From assembly GCA_028284635.1 (NCBI GenBank), contig JANQRJ010000082.1:1-64000 (forward strand): a stretch of 64,000 nucleotides of DNA. Direction: 5' to 3'. Shown here in pieces: positions 25,040 through 33,514 of the stretch. Below the pieces are notes generated by a model that saw only the letters and a list, made by a program, of their open reading frames with translations, was not told the origin of the DNA and did not search any database. Positions within the stretch are counted from its first letter, which is position 1. Every line of letters starts with the position of its first letter. This stretch comes from Pelagicoccus sp. GTDB lineage: Bacteria > Verrucomicrobiota > Verrucomicrobiia > Opitutales > Opitutaceae. A program made the translations under genes and the position numbers.

Positions 25040-25066
25040 GAAGCCCCGCTAATGGAGCGGGGCTTC
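25040..25066 (-). terminator. Terminator-like hairpin downstream of pal
   Basis: GAAGCCCCGCT and AGCGGGGCTTC form a perfect 11-bp stem with a 5-nt loop. The minus-strand T-tract after it is weak (CTTTG). It is about 180 bp past the pal stop codon, beyond a repeat. Confidence 0.55.
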
Positions 25067-25113
25067 CGAAAATGCGATGCCGAACGGGCGTGATTTAAAG
25101 CGATGGGATTCTT

Positions 25114-25209
25114 GGGGGTGCGCACGCGTCCCGCGTGAGCGCGTCGTCCGCCCGTTGCAATGTTCTGGACGAGACGCCCAGAACTGCCTGCGAGACGCAG
25201 GCGCTCCCC
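25114..25209. repeat. Inverted repeat with GGGGAGCGCCTGCGTCTCGCAGG-type arms
   Basis: The left arm GGGGTGCGCACGCGTCCCGCGTG (25115-25137) mirrors the right arm CCTGCGAGACGCAGGCGCTCCCC imperfectly. Inside, GTTCTGG (25162-25168) and CCAGAAC (25178-25184) form a second hairpin. Confidence 0.65.
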
Positions 25210-25248
25210 GAGGCGGATTGCTTCGAAAGCGACTTATTCAATACGCTC

Positions 25249-25824
25249 TCAGTCGACGACCAATAGTTCGACACGACGCTCTCGGGTCATCTGGGCTGAG
25301 CTAGCGCCTTCGGTTGCCTTGAGGTCGCCTTGGGAAAGGGTTTGCAGGCGGTTGGGAGCGATGCCGAGGGTTTGCAGATAGTCGCGCACGCTTTTGGCTC
25401 GTCGGTCGCCCAGGGCCAGGTTGTATTCTGCGGTGCCGCGCCAGTCGCAATGGCCTTCCAAGACGAGCTTCGAGCGGGGGTTGCTAGTGAGGTATTCGGC
25501 GGCTTGGTTGAGCTTCTCGCGTTCGTTGGGCGCGATGCTGGAAGAGTCGAAATTGAAATACACGATGGGCAGCACGCCTTCGCGGGCTCGGCTTCTCCAG
25601 TCGTCTCCGCCGAGATCCGACGCGTTTCGGGACTCTATGCCGAATTCGCTAGCATCCCCACCCATAGCCAAGGGGTCGAAGTCTCCGCCGCCGTTTCCAA
25701 AACCGCCTGATCCTTGACCCATGACAGTGTCGAGCGGATTGGGTCGCTTCGGTTTTTTGGAGCAGCCGGAAAAGGCGAAGGCGATGAGTAGGGCGGAGGC
25801 GATCAGGAAGGTTTTTTTCAGCAT
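25249..25824 (-). CDS. pal: Peptidoglycan-associated lipoprotein Pal (OmpA-like)
   Basis: A 191-residue outer-membrane lipoprotein. The signal peptide ends in a lipobox, FSGC, with the lipidated Cys21. A linker rich in Gly/Asp precedes the OmpA-like peptidoglycan-binding domain (about 90-190): VYFNFDSSSIAPNE, LEGHCDWRGTAEYNLALGDRRA and SQGDLKATE. Pal tethers the outer membrane to peptidoglycan and interacts with TolB. Its start is divergent from the CbiX-like gene only 46 bp away. Confidence 0.93.
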   Translation of the reverse strand: MLKKTFLIASALLIAFAFSGCSKKPKRPNPLDTVMGQGSGGFGNGGGDFDPLAMGGDASEFGIESRNASDLGGDDWRSRAREGVLPIVYFNFDSSSIAPNEREKLNQAAEYLTSNPRSKLVLEGHCDWRGTAEYNLALGDRRAKSVRDYLQTLGIAPNRLQTLSQGDLKATEGASSAQMTRERRVELLVVD

Positions 25825-25870
25825 GGCGGGTGGGTTGTCTGTGTATTGGTCCGACTATCGGCATGGAGCT

Positions 25871-26773
25871 ATGTTCGGCAAGAATTTACTCGCCCCGCGC
25901 TTTGAATCTTCGCTTTTTGGGCTCTTGGACACGAAGGACCGTATCGTCTTGCTGGACAACGGCTCGCTCAGGCCTGAGGCGACCTTCAGCCTCCGTGGCA
26001 TCGCCTCTCGTTTCGGCGAGCTGCTGGGTCGGCCGGTCCACCCGGTGTCTCTGTTGCATTCGAGCAAGATCCCGGCGGAGAAGTTGGGTGGCGAGGCAGC
26101 TCAGACGTGGCGGCGCTTTCTCAAGCGCGAGGTAGCGGCTGGGGCGCGGCGCTTTCTGGTTGCTCCGCTGTTTTTCGGCCCAAGCTCGGCATTCGTCGAC
26201 TACTTGCCAAGAGTGACTGAGCAGATTCTTGGCGGAGAGAGCCCGGTCTCGGTCGAGGTGGCCAAGCCGTTGGTGGACCTGGACGATCCGGCGGATGACG
26301 CCGTAGCTCGCATCCTGGTCGATCTCCTGGTCCAGAAACTGGATACGAAGCTCCAGTTGTTGCGACCTACGATCATCCTAGTCGATCACGGGAGTCCGGT
26401 TGAGAAGGTGGCGGCTTGCAGAGACTTGGTGGCCCGCCAGATGGAAGAGCTTCTCGGATCGCGCGTTTCACGGGTGATTGCCTCCTCGATGGAGCGGCGC
26501 GATGGCGACGAGTACGCGTTTAGCGAGCCGTTGCTTGAGCGGGTTTTGCATGAGCTTGCCCAAGAGGACGCGTCGGCGGCCGCCCTGAGCTTGATGTTCT
26601 TTTCCCCGGGCCGGCATGCGGGCCCGGGTGGGGATATTGCGAAAATTGTCGAAGCTTCGGCTTGGTCGAAATCGGGTCGCGTGCTTCCGGCGACCGGTTT
26701 GGTTGGGGAGAGCCGGCTTTTGCCTGAGCTGCTTGTCAGAAGGTTCCAGGCTCTTGAACTCAGGTTGAGCTGA
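25871..26773 (+). CDS. CbiX/sirohydrochlorin chelatase-like protein, two-lobed
   Basis: A 300-residue protein with two CbiX-like lobes. The second lobe has the usual metal-site His in IILVDHGSP (His173) and a second in FFSPGRHAGPGGDI (His249). In the first lobe the matching His is Asn (IVLLDNGS, Asn30) and the VPLF-type strand reads VAPLFFGPSS without His. So only the C-terminal lobe looks able to bind a metal. Known relatives insert Co, Ni or Fe into sirohydrochlorin. No cobalamin or siroheme genes are nearby. ATG 25871 is chosen as the last start before the conserved region; earlier starts would overlap pal. Confidence 0.8.
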   Translation: MFGKNLLAPRFESSLFGLLDTKDRIVLLDNGSLRPEATFSLRGIASRFGELLGRPVHPVSLLHSSKIPAEKLGGEAAQTWRRFLKREVAAGARRFLVAPLFFGPSSAFVDYLPRVTEQILGGESPVSVEVAKPLVDLDDPADDAVARILVDLLVQKLDTKLQLLRPTIILVDHGSPVEKVAACRDLVARQMEELLGSRVSRVIASSMERRDGDEYAFSEPLLERVLHELAQEDASAAALSLMFFSPGRHAGPGGDIAKIVEASAWSKSGRVLPATGLVGESRLLPELLVRRFQALELRLS

Positions 26774-27081
26774 GCGATAAACAGCCACCCCGCCTAGCGC
26801 CATTGTCATGGCCAATGGAAAAGCGCCGCTGCCTGCCATTGCTTTCGGCTTCTGGACCAACCGGGCGTGGTTGAAAGTCATGGGACAGATGGGAGGTCGG
26901 ACGCTGTTTGCGCGAGGTAGCCGAACTCGCGAGAGTTTGGTCCTCTGCTAAAAGCTGTAATCCCATCATTTTCAATCGCACCCGGACTAGCCTCGCAATC
27001 GGCATCTGGTTTGTCATCGCTTCCCAACCCCCTATTGCTAACGTATTCGGCCAGCTGATACTCTAAAACCCACATGTAGCC
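26774..27081. other. Intergenic region with a repeat, no confident gene
   Basis: A plus-strand frame from ATG 26808 gives only 47 residues without a known domain and ends inside a repeat. The repeat GTAGCCGAACTCGCGAGAGTTTGGT is at 26917-26941. Confidence 0.5.
26917..26941. repeat. Repeat unit GTAGCCGAACTCG..AGAGTTTGGT
   Basis: One 25-bp copy of the unit that forms inverted pairs at 18221/18272 and 56691/57024. Here it stands alone, with an internal CTCGCGAG palindrome. Confidence 0.75.
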
Positions 27082-28320
27082 ATGCCATCTCGCCGTAAAT
27101 TCATTGCCCAAGGCGCTGCCTTTGCCGGCCTCGCTGTCACTGGTCAAGCCTACCCCAAAGCCAAACGCGCTCCGCTAGGCGACCCTGCTGGCAACTATGG
27201 CCCCTTCCTCCAGCGAGACCTCTTGCCCGAACCCGTTGTGATTGAGAGCCTCGACCTGATACGCGTCGGCAAAAACTGGTTCGTACGGGCTCGCTCTACC
27301 AATGGAGCGGAGGGTTGGGCCATCAGCCACAACACTTCCATTGCGCTCAACTTTCCCATCTTCACCCAAATCGTCGCCCCCTTCATGGCTGGCAAAGACG
27401 CCCGCGACATCGATTTCCTCGTCGACGGCGTCTACCTCCATCGATCCAATTACAAGCTGCAGGGCCAGTCCTTCTGGGTTCCCGTCGCCTCTGCCGAATT
27501 CGCCATTCTCGACCTCCTCGGTCGCGTCGCGGGCGTCTCCGCCGCAGAGCTTCTCGGCCGCCGATACCGCGAAAGAATTCCTCTCTACATAGCCAACAAT
27601 CATCGCCGCCTAGGACCCGAAGAGTCGCTCGAGAAAATCGTCGCATCCGTAGACTCCATTGGCGCTAGAGCGGTCAAGTTCAAGCTCGGCGGTCGGATGA
27701 AAGACGACGACCAGATCCCCGGTCGCACTGAAAGGCTCATCCCCCTGGTCGCCGAAGCCCTTGGCGAACGCTGCACCCTCTATGCCGACGCCAACAGCAG
27801 CTACGTCGATGTCGAAAAGGCCATCGCAGTCGGCAAGCAGCTCGAAGCCCACAACTTCGCCTTCTACGAGGAGCCCTGCCCCTTCGACTACCTCGAACCG
27901 ACCCAACGCGTTGCCGAAGCCCTCGATATCCCCATCGCCTGGGGCGAGCAAGAGAGCAGTCAGTGGCGCTTCAAGTGGATGATCGACAACGACGCCGTCC
28001 AAATCCCTCAACCCGATCTCTTCTACTACGGCGGCATCATCCGCAGCCTCCGCGTAGCGAAAATGGCCGAGGAACGCGGCCTCGACTGCACGCCGCACAT
28101 TTCGAGCGTCGGCCTCGGTTTCCTCTACATGGGCATCTTCGCCACTTGTTGTCCCAACCCCGGAGCATTCCAGGAGTACAAGGGCATCAACAGCGACTTC
28201 CCCTGGCAGAGCAACGGCTCCAAGATCGAAATCGAAGACGGAGAAATGACCGCCCCCGCCGGCATTGGCCTCGGCGTCGACATCGATCCCGACTACCTCG
28301 CCAAAGGCAAAAAGGTTTAG
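27082..28320 (+). CDS. Enolase-superfamily (mandelate racemase/muconate lactonizing-like) protein with Tat signal
   Basis: A 412-residue protein. The N terminus MPSRRKFIAQGAAFAGLAVTG is a twin-arginine signal, so it should be exported folded. The enolase-superfamily barrel follows, with the KxK motif in AVKFKLGG, metal ligands in YADANSSY and FYEEPCPF, and a third acidic ligand in AWGEQESS. TPHISSVG near the C terminus supplies a likely His. Such enzymes dehydrate or racemise sugar acids. Export is unusual for this group. The substrate is not predictable. A second exported member is at 32187-33437. Confidence 0.88.
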   Translation: MPSRRKFIAQGAAFAGLAVTGQAYPKAKRAPLGDPAGNYGPFLQRDLLPEPVVIESLDLIRVGKNWFVRARSTNGAEGWAISHNTSIALNFPIFTQIVAPFMAGKDARDIDFLVDGVYLHRSNYKLQGQSFWVPVASAEFAILDLLGRVAGVSAAELLGRRYRERIPLYIANNHRRLGPEESLEKIVASVDSIGARAVKFKLGGRMKDDDQIPGRTERLIPLVAEALGERCTLYADANSSYVDVEKAIAVGKQLEAHNFAFYEEPCPFDYLEPTQRVAEALDIPIAWGEQESSQWRFKWMIDNDAVQIPQPDLFYYGGIIRSLRVAKMAEERGLDCTPHISSVGLGFLYMGIFATCCPNPGAFQEYKGINSDFPWQSNGSKIEIEDGEMTAPAGIGLGVDIDPDYLAKGKKV

Positions 28321-28437
28321 CCTAGAGCCCTGGACAGAGCGTTCGTTTTTCGAACCGACCCAACGGCTCCCAAGCCCCACGGTGAACTCATGACGAAACG
28401 CTCTCTCTTCTAGCTCTACTTTGTTAAATTATCCTCT

Positions 28438-28470
28438 GTAGGGCCGGTGCTCGTCGCCGTGCCGCAGAGC
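28438..28470. repeat. Repeat half-unit TGTAGGGCCGGTGCTCGTCGCCGTGCCGCAGAG
   Basis: A diverged single arm of the family seen in paired form at 47799-47865 and 56883-56949. It lies between the enolase-like gene and the sulfatase gene. Confidence 0.5.
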
Positions 28471-28547
28471 ATAGATCGAACCTACGCGCTACGTTTCACG
28501 CACGACGCGACGCTAGGCTTTGAGAAATCGTTTGGCTTGCTGCGGGA

Positions 28548-29951
28548 GTGTCTGCTCAATCGAGCATTGTGAAGAAGCCTAAAGTAATGCTCTTGGTGGC
28601 GGAAGACACCGGCTGTTCTCAAAGCTGCTACGGAAACGATGCGATTAGCACCCCCGCTATCGACGGTTTGGCGGCCGAGGGCGTTCGTTACGAAAACGCT
28701 TTTTCGACCGCCCCTGTTTGCGCTCCGAGTCGTTCGTCTTTGCTCATGGGGAAATACGCCTTTTCCGTTGGATCGCATCACATGCGCTCCACGCTGATCG
28801 ATCCGCCAACGTTGTTCACCGAAGAGCTGAGAAAGGCCGGCTACTACGTGAATTGGTCGAATAAGACGGACTTCAACTTCGAGCCTCCCGAGTCCTTCGC
28901 CGATGATCGTCACGACTGGTTCGAAGATCTCGCTTCGGGCAGACTCTCAAGCGGGAGGCCTTGGCTGCTGTATCATAACTTCTTCGTTACGCACGAAAGC
29001 TCTATGTGGGCGGACAATTGGGAGAGTCGGGTAGCTCCACATCTGAAGCCCGAGGAACGCTGCCCCCCGGACGCCGTGACGGTGCCCGCCTACTTGCCTG
29101 ACACGCTGGAGGTGAGGACTGATATCGCCCGGCACTACGATTCCCTGGTGGTGCAGGATCAAGGAATTGCCCGGGCCTTGGACGCTCTGGAAAAGAGCGG
29201 CGAGAAGGATAATACGATAGTCGTCTATCTATCCGACCATGGTCGTGGCTTGCCTCGGGAAAAACGCTGGTGTTACGAAGCGGGCATTCATATGCCGCTC
29301 ATTATACGCTGGCCTGGAAGACTTGAAGGGGGAGTGACGAGTGACGAACTTGTAAGTTGGGTCGATATTGCGCCGACCTTGCTATCCGCTCTGGGAATCC
29401 CGGTGCCCGAGAGCTTTCAGGGAAACGTCTTTCTCGGATCCCCCGCTCGAGAGTATTGTTTCGCAGGGAGGGATCGCATGGACGAGGCCTTCGATCGGGT
29501 GCGAGCGGCGCGAGACAAGCGTTTCCTCTATATAAGGAATTTTTTCCCGGAGATACCTTACGCTCAGCGCGTCACCTACATGGAGAAGCAGAAGACCATG
29601 CAGGAACTTAGGGATCTTTGGTCCGAGCGAAAACTGACGCCCGAGCAAATGCTTTGGATGAGCCCAAACAAGCCAGAGGAGGAGCTTTACGATTGTATCC
29701 AAGATCCGGATTGCGTCGATAATCTGGCTGGCAAGAAGGATTTCGCTCCCGACCTCAAGCGCATGAGAGTCGCCCTGAACGAATTTCTGGAGAGCATCGA
29801 CGACAAAGGCGTGAAGTCCGAGCGAAACTTGATCGAGCAGGGCCTAGTGCTGGACAGGCTCGACGAATATGGAGCTCGAATAGAACCATTGTCGGAAAAG
29901 CATCGTATCGTAGCTCAAGCAACGATTCTCGAGATGCCGGACCGTTGCTAG
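28548..29951 (+). CDS. Sulfatase (type I, heparan N-sulfatase-like)
   Basis: A 467-residue alkaline-phosphatase-superfamily sulfatase. The formylglycine signature is CAPSR (Cys58-Arg62), the Cys-type that needs a maturase. VAEDTGCSQSCYGN supplies the first metal ligand (Asp20), and VVYLSDHGRGLPREKRWCYEAG gives the second metal site. The overall pattern resembles N-sulphoglucosamine sulphohydrolase-type enzymes acting on sulfated glycans. No signal peptide is visible, so it may be cytoplasmic unless the start is wrong. The start is GTG 28548; ATG 28587 would cut into the first strand. It lies in the carbohydrate island. Confidence 0.92.
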   Translation: MSAQSSIVKKPKVMLLVAEDTGCSQSCYGNDAISTPAIDGLAAEGVRYENAFSTAPVCAPSRSSLLMGKYAFSVGSHHMRSTLIDPPTLFTEELRKAGYYVNWSNKTDFNFEPPESFADDRHDWFEDLASGRLSSGRPWLLYHNFFVTHESSMWADNWESRVAPHLKPEERCPPDAVTVPAYLPDTLEVRTDIARHYDSLVVQDQGIARALDALEKSGEKDNTIVVYLSDHGRGLPREKRWCYEAGIHMPLIIRWPGRLEGGVTSDELVSWVDIAPTLLSALGIPVPESFQGNVFLGSPAREYCFAGRDRMDEAFDRVRAARDKRFLYIRNFFPEIPYAQRVTYMEKQKTMQELRDLWSERKLTPEQMLWMSPNKPEEELYDCIQDPDCVDNLAGKKDFAPDLKRMRVALNEFLESIDDKGVKSERNLIEQGLVLDRLDEYGARIEPLSEKHRIVAQATILEMPDRC

Positions 29952-30365
29952 GCATGAAGCTATGAAAGCATGTCTTCGCGTACCGAAAACAGTCACGAAT
30001 TGAAGGTATTCGATCTGAAGAATGCCGCTTTTCGAAGCAATGACTTTGCTCCGCCTCCAGTCCATGGCTGAATGGGCGTCTTGCAAAATCATTTTGGGCA
30101 AAATCATTATAAGGATCCGCGCTGCGCATAGAGATATCCCATGCGTGACACGATACTGGAAGGAGCTTGTAACACGGCTGACCGTCTTTGTAGAAACGTT
30201 TGGTTGTATCATCAAATTCGCTCGGATGGTGAACGGAAACGATATGCCTTTGGTACGACTGACTTTTTCTCGAGCGGTCTGGGGATGCGGGCGCGTTTGC
30301 AGGCTCTCTACAGTGAGAGCGGGTCTTGACTTTTGTGGCGGGTTGGCTCGGTTGATAACTTTGCG
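29952..30365. other. Intergenic region, no gene recognised
   Basis: Contains a CAAAATCATTTTG repeat at 30083-30110 and several short plus-strand frames. The longest uninterrupted one (30141-30329, ending LQALYSESGS) has no domain I can name. It could be a gene remnant, but nothing supports that strongly. Confidence 0.45.
30083..30110. repeat. GCAAAATCATTTTGGGCAAAATCATT repeat
   Basis: Two CAAAATCATT half-units in tandem around TTGGG. The inverted copy AATGATTTTGCCGTAAAATGATTTTGCC is at 61733-61761. Confidence 0.65.
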
Positions 30366-31847
30366 ATGGTGAAGCCCCTTATGCGCCGTTGGTTTGCTCT
30401 TTTTCTCGGTCCTTTTGCGGCGCTTTGCCTTTGGCTCGCCTTGCGGGGCGCGGGTTGGGGAGTTCCGACTTCGGGGATGGCGGCGACGACTTTGCTGATG
30501 AGCTTGTGGTGGGTGACTTCGGCCTTGCCGCTGGCGGCGACGGCCTTGGTGCCGGTGATCGCATTTCCCTTGTTCGAGATCGATTCGATGAATGGGGTGG
30601 CTTCCCGCTACAGCAATGGGATGGTGATGCTTTTCATTGGGGGCTTTCTGATCGCGGGCGCGGTGGAACGGTGGAATTTGCATCGCCGGGTTTCGCTGAC
30701 CCTTCTGGCGTGGCTTGGTCCTCGGCCGGGACGGCTGGTGTTGGCGTTCATGACGGCTTCGGCGGGGCTCTCGATGTGGATTTCGAATACGGCGACGGCT
30801 GTGATGATGGTGGCGATCGGAGTGGCCTTGCTGGACGGCTTGGGCATTTCGACGGAGAAGCCGGAAGATCGGGCTCTCTCGCTGGCGTGTATGCTTGGTA
30901 TCGCTTACGGCTGCTCGATCGGCGGCATTGCGACGCTGATTGGCACGCCGACGAATTTGGTCTTGCTTGGGGTGCTGCGGGACGCGTTTCCGGAGACGGG
31001 GGAAATCAGCTTCGGGCAGTGGATCGTGTTCGGCTTTCCGGTAGCGGTTGGTCTTTTCGCGGTCGTTTGGCTTGTCTTGACGAAGCTGTTCTATCGGCGC
31101 CTGGCGGATGTGGATTTGACGGGCGCGGCGGCCCACTCGAAGGCGACGGCGATCGGGCCGATGAGCGTTGCGGAGAAACGGGTGGGTATCGTCTTTTTGG
31201 TTACGGGGCTTTTGTGGATCTTTCGCAAGGATCTGGAGCTGGGGGCGCTGACCTTGCCGGGCTGGACCTCGGTTTGGGAGCCCCTAGGCCGGGTGAACGA
31301 TGGGATGATTGCCATTGCGATGGCGCTGCTTTTGTTCGTTTTGCCGGCGGGAGGGAGTGAGGGCTCGAAGCGGATTCTGGACAAGGACGCGTTTGGCAAG
31401 CTGCCTTGGTCGATCGTCTTGCTGTTCGGCGGCGGATTTGCCTTGGCCGGTGGGTTTTCGACTAGCGGTCTGGCGGACGAGTTGGCTTCGATTTTCAGTC
31501 GCCTCGAGGGAGCTTCGCCGACGCTTGTGGTGGGGACTGCCTGCTTGGGGATGACGTTTCTAACGGAGTTTTCCTCGAATGTAGCTTCTGCATCGATCGC
31601 CCTGCCGGTGTTGGCTGCGATGAGCGAGGGGCTGGGGCTGGAGCCTTTGGCCTTGCTGTTGCCAGTGACCTTGTGCGCTTCGATGGCGTTTATGATGCCG
31701 GTGGCGACTCCGCCGAACGCGGTGGTTTTCTCGAGTGGGCGGGTGACGATCTGGGAGATGGCGAAGGTCGGCTTTTTCCTAAATCTGCTTGCCGTGGCGT
31801 GGATCTTCGCGGCGACCCGGATTCTGCTGCCGCTAGTCTGGGGCTAA
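30366..31847 (+). CDS. DASS/SLC13-family sodium:dicarboxylate-type symporter
   Basis: A 493-residue inner-membrane transporter with about twelve hydrophobic segments. The DASS signature is visible: SNTATAVMMVAIG in the first half and [20 protein letters not shown] in the second, both holding the SNT-type substrate and Na+ sites, plus IGTPTNLVLLG. Substrates are di- or tricarboxylates or sulfate. ATG 30366 is chosen. A GA-rich palindrome begins 2 bp after its stop codon. The neighbouring enolase-type genes suggest uptake of acids from sugar breakdown (inference). Confidence 0.93.
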   Translation: MVKPLMRRWFALFLGPFAALCLWLALRGAGWGVPTSGMAATTLLMSLWWVTSALPLAATALVPVIAFPLFEIDSMNGVASRYSNGMVMLFIGGFLIAGAVERWNLHRRVSLTLLAWLGPRPGRLVLAFMTASAGLSMWISNTATAVMMVAIGVALLDGLGISTEKPEDRALSLACMLGIAYGCSIGGIATLIGTPTNLVLLGVLRDAFPETGEISFGQWIVFGFPVAVGLFAVVWLVLTKLFYRRLADVDLTGAAAHSKATAIGPMSVAEKRVGIVFLVTGLLWIFRKDLELGALTLPGWTSVWEPLGRVNDGMIAIAMALLLFVLPAGGSEGSKRILDKDAFGKLPWSIVLLFGGGFALAGGFSTSGLADELASIFSRLEGASPTLVVGTACLGMTFLTEFSSNVASASIALPVLAAMSEGLGLEPLALLLPVTLCASMAFMMPVATPPNAVVFSSGRVTIWEMAKVGFFLNLLAVAWIFAATRILLPLVWG

Positions 31848-31848
31848 T

Positions 31849-31913
31849 CATCTTCATCTTCTTCTACTTCTTCATCTTCTTCTAAAATATAGACTTGGAA
31901 GCAGATGAAGATT
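31849..31913. repeat. GA-rich hexamer palindrome after the DASS symporter
   Basis: TCATCTTCATCTTCTTCTACTTC (left) faces GGAAGCAGATGAAGATT (right) around an AT-rich loop. It starts directly after the stop codon and may act as the transcript-end hairpin. A sister copy lies 199 bp further on. Confidence 0.85.
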
Positions 31914-32111
31914 TATTGGGGGCGATTGTCGTGAAGAAGGTTATTGTTTCGATGGAGCATTGTCAGGTCGGCCTGTGGCCGAATAGGTGCCGCTTCGCGG
32001 CATGAGGTCAAAGCTACTAAATCTTTTCGATGAAATCGACCTGCATTCGCGGATGCGAATCCTGACGATTTGTCCACGTGGCCTAGAGCGATGTGGTCGA
32101 GTTTCAATATT

Positions 32112-32180
32112 AAATCTTCATCATCTTCTTCTAATATATTTTTGGAAGAAGAAGATGATGAAGAAGCAGATGAAGATTGT
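32112..32180. repeat. GA-rich hexamer palindrome before the Tat enolase-like gene end
   Basis: AAATCTTCATCATCTTCTTC and GAAGAAGATGATGAAGAAG arms surround the loop TAATATATTTTTG. It lies 6 bp from the stop codon of the minus-strand enolase-like gene. The gap 31848-32186 holds this copy, the copy at 31849 and no gene. Confidence 0.88.
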
Positions 32181-32186
32181 TTGGGG

Positions 32187-33437
32187 TTAGCGGGCGGCGT
32201 CCTTGATGGCCTTTTCGTTGACGACGAGGCCTAGACCGGGGGCTTCGGGGACGTAGCCGTAGCCGTCTTCGACCTTGATCTTGTTTTCGAAGTACTTCCA
32301 GAGCTCGCTTAGGCGGCGGCTTCCGGGATGCTCCTGCGGGCGGTGGGCGCCTTGGCAGGATGCGACGTAGTGGAAGTGGGCCGCTGTTAGAAGGGTGGGT
32401 CTGGCGTTGTGGACGGAGATAGGAAGATCGAAGGCTTCGGCGAGGGCGGCTACTTTCTTGGCTTCGGTGAGGCCGGCTACCTTGCTGACATCGGGGTTTA
32501 GGATGTGGCAGCGGCCTTGCAGGATGAGGTCGCGGAAGTCGCCTTTGGTGTATTCGTGCTCTCCGCAGGCGATGAACATGGGAAGGGCCTCGCAGACCCT
32601 GGAGAGCGAATGGTAGTTGAGCGCGGCGACAGGTTCTTCGAAGACGGTGACGTTGCACTCCTCCATGAGCTGGCGGCCGATCATGATGGCTCGCATGGGG
32701 GAGTAGCCGTTGTTGGCGTCGACGTAGAGTTCGACGTCGTCGCCAATGGCCTGGCGAACGGCTCGAGCGCAGGGGAGGGCGGGATCGTCGGCCGGATCCT
32801 GGTTTTCCTCGCGGATGCCGAGGCGGAGCTTGATGGCGCGGAAGCCTTCTCCGACCAGCTCGGCGGCGTAGGCCGCACACTCCTCTGGGGTGCGGTACTC
32901 GCCTCCGCCTTTGCTGCGGCTGAAGGAGCCGTAGAGCGGGAATCGATCGCGGTACTTGCCTCCGATGAGCTTGTAGACGGGCAGGTCGAGGAGCTTGCCG
33001 CGCAGATCCCAGAGGGCGCAGTCGACTCCGGCGATGGCTTGGGACGCAAGGCCGCCGGGGCCGAGTTCGTCGACTTCGTGAAACATGCGGGACCAGACGG
33101 GCTCGGCGGCGAAGACGTCTTGGCCGACGACAAGCTTCTTGAGCTTGTCGTTTACGACGCGGGCCACGAGAGAGCCGCCGGAGTGTCCGCATTCGCCCCA
33201 GCCGCTGACGCCGTTTTCGTCGACGACTTGAGCGTAGATGGCGCGGTCTACGGCGTAGGCTCGCGCTTCGCGGATGCGGCTTTGGCCTGAGTTTGCGGCG
33301 AGCAGCTTGTTGGTCTTAGTTTCTTCGGAGCGCAAAGCGGCTGTTCCGGCGATGCCCAGGAGACTGGCCCGGGCTGCGGTTCCGAGGAAGGATCGTCTGT
33401 CGTAAGGGGTGGGGTAGCGGGATTGGGTTTGCTTCAT
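32187..33437 (-). CDS. Enolase-superfamily protein with Tat signal (second copy type)
   Basis: A 416-residue protein whose N terminus holds a twin-arginine signal (YDRRSFLGTAARASLLG), so export of the folded protein is expected. The barrel carries KLRLG at the KxK position (the second Lys is Arg), metal ligands in YVDANNGY and FEEPV, and ACGEHEYTKGDFRDLI. HNARPT supplies a possible C-terminal His. It is only distantly similar to the protein at 27082. The reaction is probably dehydration or isomerisation of a sugar acid, but the substrate is unknown. It is convergent with the DASS symporter. Confidence 0.88.
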   Translation of the reverse strand: MKQTQSRYPTPYDRRSFLGTAARASLLGIAGTAALRSEETKTNKLLAANSGQSRIREARAYAVDRAIYAQVVDENGVSGWGECGHSGGSLVARVVNDKLKKLVVGQDVFAAEPVWSRMFHEVDELGPGGLASQAIAGVDCALWDLRGKLLDLPVYKLIGGKYRDRFPLYGSFSRSKGGGEYRTPEECAAYAAELVGEGFRAIKLRLGIREENQDPADDPALPCARAVRQAIGDDVELYVDANNGYSPMRAIMIGRQLMEECNVTVFEEPVAALNYHSLSRVCEALPMFIACGEHEYTKGDFRDLILQGRCHILNPDVSKVAGLTEAKKVAALAEAFDLPISVHNARPTLLTAAHFHYVASCQGAHRPQEHPGSRRLSELWKYFENKIKVEDGYGYVPEAPGLGLVVNEKAIKDAAR

Positions 33438-33514
33438 GCGAATTAGGAGCGAGAGCTTAGGATTGTAGGCGGCATTTTCACGAATCTCATGGCATTCGAA
33501 TTGTTGAATGCGGC

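Larger units (their letters stand above)
24793..25248. other. Intergenic region with terminator and repeats, no confident gene
   Basis: A 76-codon plus-strand frame (24868-25098) runs straight through a terminator-like stem at 25040-25066 and has no recognisable domain, so I do not call it. The rest holds an inverted repeat at 25114-25209. Confidence 0.5.

Noticed and set aside
24868..25098. 76-codon plus-strand frame downstream of the histone-tail gene
   Set aside because: It reads through a terminator-like stem at 25040-25066 and has no family match.
30141..30329. Short plus-strand frame ending LQALYSESGS
   Set aside because: It could be a gene relic, but no domain can be named and there is no ribosome-binding site.
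29844..31136. 430-codon minus-strand frame opposite the DASS symporter
   Set aside because: It is rich in Arg/His/Pro, as shadow frames are, and crosses the sulfatase end and an intergenic repeat.
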